Origin: an uncultured Lachnospiraceae bacterium
Lineage (GTDB): Bacteria; Bacillota; Clostridia; Lachnospirales; Lachnospiraceae
Assembly: GCA_910584725.1 (NCBI GenBank)
Contig: CAJUBE010000008.1
Location: 1 to 64,000 of the forward strand
Reading direction: 5' to 3'
DNA length: 64,000 bases
Made by a program: the position numbers and the translations under genes. Below are positions 1-6,420 of the stretch, piece by piece. The notes under the pieces are model-generated. The model did no database searches, had not been told where the DNA came from, and worked only from the letters and a program-made list of their open reading frames with translations. Every line of letters starts with the position of its first letter. The first letter of the stretch is position 1.

Positions 1-229
1 CCTCAGGCTCCTCGGGCACAGTCGGGTCTTCGGGGTCGGTTGTGGGGTCCACAACTTCTTCCTCTGAAGGCTCAGCAGGTTCCTCGGAAGGCTCCTCCGG
101 TGTTTCAGTAACGGGCGTTTCGATAACAGGTGTATCGTTATCGCCCGGAGTCTCCTCGGTATTGCCTCCTTCTTCATTGGTCTGCTCGTCGTCTGCGGGA
201 TTTTCAGGCTCTACGCCTGTATCCTTCAC
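1..229 (-). CDS. Giant acidic repeat protein, paralogue 1 (N-terminus only)
   Basis: The frame runs off the left edge of the window and only the first 76 codons are present. They encode an acidic Pro/Glu/Thr-rich segment with runs such as ETPVTETPEEPSEEPAEP. It matches in style and position the N-terminal linkers of the giant proteins at 18163-26160 and 42081-50507. The first possible start is a GTG at 229; an in-frame stop lies about 10 codons upstream and there is no ATG, no Shine-Dalgarno sequence and no hydrophobic signal peptide. The leader beyond 229 is almost identical to that of the second giant gene. This is probably the start of a third multi-kilobase surface-type protein, but function and true start are unknown. 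Confidence 0.6.
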   Translation of the reverse strand, partial: MKDTGVEPENPADDEQTNEEGGNTEETPGDNDTPVIETPVTETPEEPSEEPAEPSEEEVVDPTTDPEDPTVPEEPE

Positions 230-500
230 AACTTGACACGCATAATTATTAAGATTTTCTTAATTTTGCGATTCTCAGTGTTTATAAGGCTTTGCGGGAT
301 TTTTGGCCGGGTTTTGATTCGTAATATTGATCTGCAGAGATCGCAATACCGCCCATTGGCTCTGATTTGTCACTAATTTGTAACTAATTAAATTTTTATT
401 AAATCGTAAAAGCCGCTTGGACAGTGGAATGGTAACGGTTCCGCTCTTTGAAAATTTGTCGCTAATTTGTTGCTAATGCGGAAATTGCGGGTGTTATCAT
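229..500 (-). repeat. Conserved leader of giant gene 1 (long direct repeat, copy 1)
   Basis: These roughly 270 bases recur with only scattered differences at 26160-26431, in the same orientation relative to the following giant gene. The block contains a perfect 17-bp palindrome (ATTAAGA-TTT-TCTTAAT, 248-264) and two copies of a paired 11-bp repeat. On the minus strand each pair reads ATTAGYRACAA-ATTAGYGACAA. The pairs lie at 365-388 and 454-477, and equivalent bases are exactly 89 bp apart. I see no convincing sigma-A promoter. The block may be a regulatory leader, a recombination arm, or both. Beyond 500 the sequences diverge. Confidence 0.8.
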
Positions 501-504
501 TTGA

Positions 505-702
505 TATACCGCATTGGCTCCCTGCGTTTTATATAAACGCTAAAACATACAGCATCATCTGTTATTAATATAAATGCAAAAAAATAAGAGAGCATGGGAA
601 TAAAGCGAAAAGAGAAAACAAAAATAGGAAAAGGAACCGGGCAAAGAGAGTTCGTGAAGGTAACAAAAAGGCAAAGAATGGGCAAAGGAAGAGATTTTCA
701 AG
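505..702. other. Gene-free spacer with a long purine-rich tract
   Basis: No supportable gene lies between the giant-gene leader and the SRP RNA promoter. From about 575 to 700 the plus strand is strongly purine-biased (runs such as aagcgaaaagagaaaac), with very few pyrimidines. No hairpin or terminator stands out. Confidence 0.5.
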
Positions 703-731
703 TTGACAAACCTTCAAAAAAACAGTATACT
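703..731 (+). promoter_or_regulatory. Sigma-A promoter of the SRP RNA
   Basis: A perfect -35 box TTGACA (703-708) and a -10 box TATACT (726-731) are separated by exactly 17 bp. The predicted transcription start at about 737-739 coincides with the 5' end of the SRP RNA closing stem. This is one of the strongest consensus promoters in the window, as expected for a stable RNA gene. Confidence 0.88.
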
Positions 732-735
732 GATT

Positions 736-1003
736 AAACCGTGCAGCCGGGGCGTTAGCGGTGCCCTGTACCCACAATCCGCTCCAGTGGGGGTGATGCT
801 TTATCGAGGGCCTGCGTCTGCGTAGCTGCCCTTTACAAGTGGCGTTGAAGTTTGGGTCTTACGCAATGAGAATCCATGAACCGTGTCAGGGTGGGAACAC
901 AGCAGCACTAAGTGGAACCTTTCATGTGCCGTGAGGGTGCCTGGCGGAGTTAACTGTAAAGGTAACGTACATGGGTTACGGTTCGACATAAGGCGCACGG
1001 TTT
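736..1003 (+). ncRNA. ffs: Signal recognition particle RNA, large bacterial type
   Basis: This is the scRNA component of the signal recognition particle, which with Ffh targets nascent membrane and secreted proteins to the translocon. The 5' segment contains the Alu-domain-like GGGGCGTTAGCGGTGCCCTG. The conserved S-domain core is visible as GTGTCAGGGTGGGAACACAG and the following AGCAGCACTAAG. Ends were set by the closing helix: AAACCGTGC (736-744) is the exact reverse complement of GCACGGTTT (995-1003). About 268 nt fits the Bacillus/Clostridium type with an Alu domain rather than the short 4.5S form. A consensus promoter lies directly upstream; no clear T-run terminator separates it from the radical SAM gene, so some read-through is possible. 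Confidence 0.93.
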
Positions 1004-1055
1004 TGAATTTCAGGGCATTTTCCTGCCGCAAACTCACGATGATGGAAAAACAGAA

Positions 1056-1997
1056 ATGAAAGATACCGATCAGACAATCAACAAAAACGAAACCTGGCCG
1101 GAGCTGTCAGATTGTACGCTCTGCCCAAGAGAATGCCATGTCAACAGAAACGCCGGTGAAATCGGTTACTGCGGACAAACCGCAAGGCTTACTGCCGCAA
1201 GAGCGGCCCTCCATTTCTGGGAGGAGCCGTGCCTGTCCGGTACAAACGGTTCCGGCGCCGTTTTTTTCAGCGGCTGTAACCTCCGCTGCGTGTACTGCCA
1301 GAATCACGAGATCGCCCATGGGCAGACCGGACGGGAGATCACAGTATCCCGCCTGTCCGATATTTTTCTGGAACTGCAGGAAACGGGTGCGCACAACATA
1401 AATCTCGTCACACCTGCCCACTTTGTTCCACAGATCATAAGCGCGCTGAAAGCATCCAAAAAACAGGGACTTTCCATCCCTGTTATTTATAATACCTCCG
1501 CCTATGAGAAGCCGGAAACGCTTCGTATGCTGGAAGGCCTGATCGACATTTACCTGCCCGATTTAAAATATCATGACGCAGCGCTTAGCGAAAGCTATTC
1601 CCATGCGCCTGATTACTTTGAAACGGCATCAGCCGCCATCGCGGAGATGGTTCGCCAAGTCGGCGCTCCCGTCTTTGCGGACGGTGATGATTCCCTGATG
1701 CAAAAGGGCGTAATCGTCCGCCATCTGCTTTTGCCCGGCTGCGGCAGAGACAGCCGGCAGGTTTTACGCTATCTCCATGAAACGTATAAAAACGACATAT
1801 ATATCAGTATCATGAATCAGTATACGCCGCTTTCCCAGGTCTCCGACATTCCTTCGCTGAACCGCCGGGTATCCGACAAAGAATACGAAAAGATCGTGGA
1901 CTTCGCCATACGGATCGGCATCGAAAACGGCTTTATCCAAGAGGGGGAAACCTGTCTGGAGAGTTTTATTCCCGCTTTCGACTGCGAGGGAATCTAA
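1056..1997 (+). CDS. Radical SAM protein, PflA/glycyl-radical-activase-like
   Basis: 313 aa. The radical SAM cluster motif CX3CX2C is visible as C74-NLR-C78-VY-C81 within SGCNLRCVYCQN; these cysteines would hold the 4Fe-4S cluster that cleaves S-adenosylmethionine. Four further cysteines near the N-terminus (C20, C23, C27, C39) precede it, typical of the group annotated as putative pyruvate formate-lyase activating enzyme homologues. The substrate is unknown: no glycyl radical enzyme lies beside it. The ATG at 1056 is only about 50 bp downstream of the SRP RNA and has a weak purine-rich ribosome site, so it may be co-transcribed with the RNA. Family assignment is firm; the specific reaction is not. 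Confidence 0.85.
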   Translation: MKDTDQTINKNETWPELSDCTLCPRECHVNRNAGEIGYCGQTARLTAARAALHFWEEPCLSGTNGSGAVFFSGCNLRCVYCQNHEIAHGQTGREITVSRLSDIFLELQETGAHNINLVTPAHFVPQIISALKASKKQGLSIPVIYNTSAYEKPETLRMLEGLIDIYLPDLKYHDAALSESYSHAPDYFETASAAIAEMVRQVGAPVFADGDDSLMQKGVIVRHLLLPGCGRDSRQVLRYLHETYKNDIYISIMNQYTPLSQVSDIPSLNRRVSDKEYEKIVDFAIRIGIENGFIQEGETCLESFIPAFDCEGI

Positions 1998-2066
1998 AGC
2001 GGCGGTGCATCCTTTCATCCTTTTGTCCGCAGCATGGGCAGGCGCCGACTATGGCAAAAATCCCTT

Positions 2067-3257
2067 TTACAACTCTACCTTCCTCAGATAATACCCGAAC
2101 TCGCCCGCCTTGGACTCCCCGCTCTCACACTCGAAGGCCTCAAAGCCGAACATCAGCGCAACCATTTTTTCCCTCTCATAAAAAACACCCGGCACACCCA
2201 GATAATACGCTTCTCCTTCTTTTCCCAAAATGACATGCCGATAATTATAAAAACCGTGCAACAGAAAGCTGTTGTTTACCAGATGCTGATATTTCCCAGA
2301 CAAAATAATAAAATCTTTGGGCTCCAGCTTCACATAGACGCGCCCGTCGCCGTAGGGATGGATATTGTCGTAAGTGTCCAGAATCTGTTCCCACTTATCC
2401 TCCTTTAACCCTTCTATGACAAAGGCATCCGCCATAAGGGGCATCTGCGGCTGCTCCTGGACTACACTGTTTTCTCGGCTTTCCCGACGTTGTATCGGGA
2501 CGCGCTCTATCTTTTTCGGCTGCGCCTGAAACGTGGCTGTCCCTGACATTGACGCATCCCGCCCGGCTGCAGCATGCTGTCCGTCCGGCTCCGCAGGCAC
2601 TGGCCGCTCCGACATTGGCACAGCCGACTCCGCAGCGACAGATTCTTCCCGTATGGGCATGGTTGACTCCGCAGCGGCTGCCTCTTTCCACATGGACACA
2701 TTCGATTCCATAACGGCCGATTCTCCCCGTATGGGCATGGTTGACTCCGCAGCGGCTGCCTCTTCCCGCATGAGCGCATTCGATTCCGCGGCGGCGGACT
2801 GCTTGCCTCGAAACACTGCCATTTCCTGCGTATCCTGTTCCGATTCCCCAACTCCGGATTGCGCCGTCTGAGGCGCCACAGCTTCCACATCCGGCAGCCG
2901 TTCAGCTTTCGCCTCCCCGTTTGCGGCAGACGTCTGTTTTATTGCCTCCCTGCCGGCACCCTCTACCAGATAGCCGCCGGGCAGCATAATCTGCAAACGA
3001 ACTTTTTCCAGAGAATCCGGCTCCTGTTTTTCCCACTGTCCGCTGCCTTGCCGCACCGTAATGCCATCCTCCTCTTTCCAATCCGAGCCGCTGTAATAAC
3101 GAACCGGGTACTTTCCGTTTATGAAATGCGGCACATTTTTTACCACCAGCGACAAAGTTCCGTCCTTGTCCCGCTTTTCCACCTTGAGAAAGCCCGCGCT
3201 CCCGAGACGGTCGCCGTCCTTATACAAACCCAAATATATAATTTCCTTCTGATACAT
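2067..3257 (-). CDS. Two-domain protein with Ala/Glu/Ser-rich repeat linker (DUF6128-like C-terminus)
   Basis: 396 aa from the ATG at 3257, chosen because GGAGG lies 5 nt upstream; an in-frame ATG 10 codons earlier lacks such a site. A compact N-terminal domain of about 105 residues starts MYQKEIIYLGLYKDG. The middle, about residues 115-260, is low-complexity with repeated units such as AAAAESTMPIREES and SAVMESNVSMWKEA. The C-terminal domain has LMADAFVIEGLKEDKWEQIL, then NNSFLLHGFYNYRHVILG and YLGVPGVFYEREKMVALMFG, which I recall as DUF6128, a Lachnospiraceae family of unknown function. No signal peptide or membrane segment. It is convergent with the radical SAM gene. Function unknown. Confidence 0.72.
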   Translation of the reverse strand: MYQKEIIYLGLYKDGDRLGSAGFLKVEKRDKDGTLSLVVKNVPHFINGKYPVRYYSGSDWKEEDGITVRQGSGQWEKQEPDSLEKVRLQIMLPGGYLVEGAGREAIKQTSAANGEAKAERLPDVEAVAPQTAQSGVGESEQDTQEMAVFRGKQSAAAESNALMREEAAAAESTMPIRGESAVMESNVSMWKEAAAAESTMPIREESVAAESAVPMSERPVPAEPDGQHAAAGRDASMSGTATFQAQPKKIERVPIQRRESRENSVVQEQPQMPLMADAFVIEGLKEDKWEQILDTYDNIHPYGDGRVYVKLEPKDFIILSGKYQHLVNNSFLLHGFYNYRHVILGKEGEAYYLGVPGVFYEREKMVALMFGFEAFECESGESKAGEFGYYLRKVEL

Positions 3258-3364
3258 AAAAGCCTCCATTCCGGAGCGTCCGCTCACTCAAAGGACGCAA
3301 GTTGCAGATTTATAATCCTTCACTTCATATATATGCGCGCCGCCGGTAAAGTAGAACTTAAACT

Positions 3365-3515
3365 GTGCATCTGTGCTTCTGACTCTGCTTATACGTATAA
3401 GCAGCCTCGAAATGCTTCGCATTCCGAGCTCGCGTTGCTCGTCTTAAGCACATATGCCCTGCCTCTCATGCAAGCATGTGCGCAGTGCATCTGTGCTTCT
3501 GACTCTGCTTATACG
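3365..3515. repeat. 31-bp direct repeat, two copies 120 bp apart
   Basis: The gap 3258-3574 holds no gene. A perfect 31-bp repeat beginning GTGCATCTGTGCTTCTGACT occurs at 3365-3395 and 3485-3515. Between the copies are short palindromic stretches (CTGCTTATACGTATAAGCAG and a cgaaatgcttcgcattccg hairpin). The style resembles other hairpin-rich spacers in this window. Confidence 0.8.
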
Positions 3516-3574
3516 CGAAAAAAGCGACCCTTGCGAGCCGCTTTCCTGTTTGCTAACAGCTTATATGATACGCG

Positions 3575-4663
3575 TCAATAATCAAGTGAATCCAGATATC
3601 TCATATAATTCACTACCATCAGCGCAATCTTGAATGTCAGTGCGTCATCAAACACACGGATATCCAATCCTGTACTCTTCTGCAGCTTCTCAATCCGATA
3701 CACCAGTGTATTGCGGTGCACATAAAGCTGTCTTGAAGTCTCGGACACATTCAGATTATTCTCAAAAAACTTATTAATCGTTGTCAGGGTTTCATCGTCA
3801 AGCTCGGACGGTACATTCGACCCAAAAATCTCATCAATAAAAAGTCTGCACAGATTGATTGGAAGCTGATAAATCAAGCGGCCAATTCCCAGCATATTAT
3901 AGGCCGTCACCTTCTTCTCCGCATAGAAAATCTTGCCCACGTCCAGAGCCATCTTAGCCTCTTTGTATGACTTCGACACCTCCTTAAGCTCATCTACGAT
4001 CGTACCGTAAGCCACGCGCACATTGAGCATCGCCTCCGTGTTCATCATATCCGCAATCGTATCGGCGATCTGTTCCAGCCTCTCATAACCATCCTCAGGG
4101 TTAAGCGCCTTAATCAAAATCACATTGCTCTCATCCACCGCCGTAATATAGTCGCCAACCTGCGACGTGAACATGCCGTTCAAAAGCTCCATGGCAGTGC
4201 CGTCCTTCTCCTTATCCGTTTCAACCAGAAAGACCGCTCTGGGAACTACCGCTTCAATATGCAGTTTTTTCGCCCTGTTATATATGTCCACCAGAAGCAT
4301 ATTATCCAACAGCAGATTCTGGAAAAAATTATTTCGATCGTACCGCTCTTTGTAAGCGACAATCAAATGCTGAAGCTGGCTGACCGCAATCCTGCCGATC
4401 ATGTAGGTATCCTCGCTGCCGCCTTTCGCATCCAAAACGAAAATCACCTCATCATCATCCAAGACCTTAAGAAGATGATGTATCCCGATCACCTGACTGT
4501 CTGCGGGAGAATCAACAAATCCCGAAACCAACGACGGGGAAATATCATCTGTCTCAAAGGTCGCCGCAATCTCCTTTCCTTCCGGATCCCATACCGCGAG
4601 GGAAACCTTGGAAATCGTTGAAAGCTCTTCTATACTGGCCTTAATAATCTGACTTGAAATCAT
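3575..4663 (-). CDS. CdaR/PucR-type transcriptional regulator
   Basis: 362 aa. The C-terminal 60 residues carry the PucR-type helix-turn-helix (NVSETSRQLYVHRNTLVYRI), typical of CdaR sugar-diacid regulators and relatives. The N-terminal and central parts are a putative ligand-sensing region and a CdaR GGDEF-like domain. No transmembrane segment. ATG at 4663 is preceded by GGAGG at 5 nt spacing. It lies downstream of the MsmK-type ATPase gene on the same strand, separated by about 200 bp with a terminator and a hairpin repeat, so independent transcription is possible. A role in carbohydrate gene control is inferred from family and neighbour; the effector is unknown. Confidence 0.8.
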   Translation of the reverse strand: MISSQIIKASIEELSTISKVSLAVWDPEGKEIAATFETDDISPSLVSGFVDSPADSQVIGIHHLLKVLDDDEVIFVLDAKGGSEDTYMIGRIAVSQLQHLIVAYKERYDRNNFFQNLLLDNMLLVDIYNRAKKLHIEAVVPRAVFLVETDKEKDGTAMELLNGMFTSQVGDYITAVDESNVILIKALNPEDGYERLEQIADTIADMMNTEAMLNVRVAYGTIVDELKEVSKSYKEAKMALDVGKIFYAEKKVTAYNMLGIGRLIYQLPINLCRLFIDEIFGSNVPSELDDETLTTINKFFENNLNVSETSRQLYVHRNTLVYRIEKLQKSTGLDIRVFDDALTFKIALMVVNYMRYLDSLDY

Positions 4664-4679
4664 ATATTCCTCCGTTTAT

Positions 4680-4822
4680 ATAGAGCAGCGCACACTCGAT
4701 TCCGCTTCGCGCCATCTCGCTCACGGGCTTCGCTCTATGCGTCCATCGAAATAAATACTTCGGTGAGCAAGCTCCCCGCTGTCTTTATTTCTCAGTCTGC
4801 GCACTGCTCATTGCCATCGCGC
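4680..4822. repeat. Hairpin-rich intergenic repeat element
   Basis: Non-coding segment full of short inverted repeats (cgaagcggaat-type and agcaagct hairpins). Its last 28 bases (4796-4823, TCTGCGCACTGCTCATTGCC...) recur with one mismatch at 35519-35546, and its start resembles the start of the element at 35403. It belongs to a degenerate family of intergenic elements in this genome. Confidence 0.6.
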
Positions 4823-4855
4823 AAAAAGGGAGGGGTGCTTACGCCTCCCTCCCCT
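4823..4855 (-). terminator. Intrinsic terminator of the MsmK-type ATPase gene
   Basis: Read on the minus strand, a GGGAGG/CCTCCC stem with a short loop is followed by TTTTTG. It begins 14 bp beyond the stop codon of the gene at 4869-5978. Confidence 0.82.
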
Positions 4856-4868
4856 GCAGTCATTTCTA

Positions 4869-5978
4869 TTAGTTGGTGATGGTCTGCTCTGTCTCTTTGT
4901 CAAATACGTGAATCTTCTCAACATCGAAAGCAAACTTAACTGTGTCACCGGGTCTTGCCGTAGTACGGGAATCCACTCTTGCGGTAATCGGGAACTCAGC
5001 GAGATCAAAGTATAAGTAAACCTCTGCACCGAGCAGCTCGTAAACCTTAATGGTAGACTCGAAAACGCACTTCGCGGTCTCGATGAACATCTCGGAATCA
5101 TATACGTCCTCAGGACGAATACCGAATGTAACGGTCTTGCCTACATAGCCGCCATCGATCAGCTTCTTGGACTTAGCGGGCGGTAACGGAATGGTCTGGC
5201 CTGCAACCTTAAGGTTCGCAGTATCACCGTTCTTCTCAACAACCGCATCAAGGAAGTTCATCTGCGGGGAACCCATGAATCCTGCTACAAACAGGTTCTG
5301 AGGCTTCTGATACAAATTCTGAGGAGTATCAACCTGCTGTACCACGCCGTCCTTCATAACGACGATTCTGGTACCAAGGGTCATAGCCTCTGTCTGGTCA
5401 TGTGTTACATAAATGATGGTGGTGCCCAGTCTCTGATGCAGCTTGGAAATCTCAACACGCATCTGTACACGGAGCTTAGCATCCAAGTTGGACAGCGGCT
5501 CATCCATCAGGAATACCTTAGGGTTACGAACGATTGCACGACCCATAGCCACACGCTGTCTCTGACCACCGGAAAGAGCCTTCGGCTTACGATCAAGGAG
5601 AGCTGTCAGATCAAGGATCTTCGCTGCCTCTTTCACCATCTTGTCGATCTCATCCTTCGGAACTTTTCTTAACTTAAGACCGAATGCCATGTTATCATAC
5701 ACGGACATATGCGGATACAGAGCGTAATTCTGGAATACCATTGCGATATCTCTGTCCTTAGGTTCCACGTCATTAACAACTCTGTCACCGATCTTCAGCT
5801 CACCAGAGGAAATATCCTCCAGACCCGCGATCATACGAAGTGTGGTAGACTTACCACAGCCCGAAGGGCCTACGAAAATGATAAACTCCTGATCTGCGAT
5901 TTCAAGGTTGAAATCTTTTACTGCCTCGAATCCGTTAGGGTATACCTTGCAGACATTCTTTAAAGATAAACTTGCCAT
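4869..5978 (-). CDS. msmK: Sugar ABC transporter ATPase, MsmK/UgpC/MalK family
   Basis: 369 aa cytoplasmic ATPase that powers CUT1 carbohydrate importers. The Walker A motif GPSGCGKST is near residues 38-46, the signature LSGGQRQRVAMGRAIVR and Walker B VFLMDEPLSNLDAK follow at about 135-162, and the switch histidine is in IIYVTHDQTEAM. The C-terminal third is the OB/TOBE regulatory region (FGIRPEDVYD). ATG at 5978 has AGGAGG nearby. It stands alone without permeases, as expected for the shared ATPase in Firmicutes; the importer at 9882-13620 has no ATPase of its own and is a likely client. A possible -10 (TATACT) lies near 6055 without a clear -35 box. Confidence 0.92.
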   Translation of the reverse strand: MASLSLKNVCKVYPNGFEAVKDFNLEIADQEFIIFVGPSGCGKSTTLRMIAGLEDISSGELKIGDRVVNDVEPKDRDIAMVFQNYALYPHMSVYDNMAFGLKLRKVPKDEIDKMVKEAAKILDLTALLDRKPKALSGGQRQRVAMGRAIVRNPKVFLMDEPLSNLDAKLRVQMRVEISKLHQRLGTTIIYVTHDQTEAMTLGTRIVVMKDGVVQQVDTPQNLYQKPQNLFVAGFMGSPQMNFLDAVVEKNGDTANLKVAGQTIPLPPAKSKKLIDGGYVGKTVTFGIRPEDVYDSEMFIETAKCVFESTIKVYELLGAEVYLYFDLAEFPITARVDSRTTARPGDTVKFAFDVEKIHVFDKETEQTITN

Positions 5979-6204
5979 GATTGCCTCCTATAATTATTAT
6001 TTTTTATTTTTTTCGTCCGCATAAAACGTTTCCCGGACGATTAATTCTGTAGATTAGTATAACGGACTTTTGTCCCCTTTACCATACCACTATTCCACAA
6101 AGATTTCGTTTCCGATTGTAAATATTGCTTACATTATTAAATTTTTTTTAAGACGCACGGCAGTTTGACCAAGAATATACCGCTTTCCTGTGCATTTTGC
6201 ATAA

Positions 6205-6420
6205 TTACACTGTTCTACAGCCCCTCACCTCGTACCCCGCTTCCACCACGGCATCCGTAAGCTTCTCGTCGGCAATCTCATTTTCCATCGTCACGCTCGC
6301 CGTTTTATTTTCCAGACTGACTTCCACGGCCGTCACACCGACAATGCCCTCCAGCGCTTTCTGTACATGTGCCTGGCACTTCCCGCACATCATTCCCTCC
6401 ACATCCAACACCTTAACCAT
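6205..6420 (-). other. Possible internal start giving free CopZ copper chaperone (71 aa)
   Basis: Inside copA, an ATG at 6420 begins MVKVLDVEGMMCGKCQAHVQ and runs to the copA stop. It is preceded by AAGGAG (6430-6435) with a 9-nt spacer, as good a ribosome site as many real starts here. The product would be 71 aa, the usual size of a stand-alone CopZ, and the start sits exactly where the charged linker ends. Internal initiation could therefore supply soluble CopZ as well as the fused domain. This is inference from sequence only. Confidence 0.5.

Noticed and set aside
42..236. Plus-strand Ser-rich open frame at the left edge
   Set aside because: It is the complement of the acidic Glu/Pro linker of giant paralogue 1.
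234..268. dif-like XerC/XerD site (contains GCATAATTAT)
   Set aside because: Only the first half resembles a recombinase arm; the TTATGTTAAAT-type half and 6-bp centre are missing, and it occurs twice.
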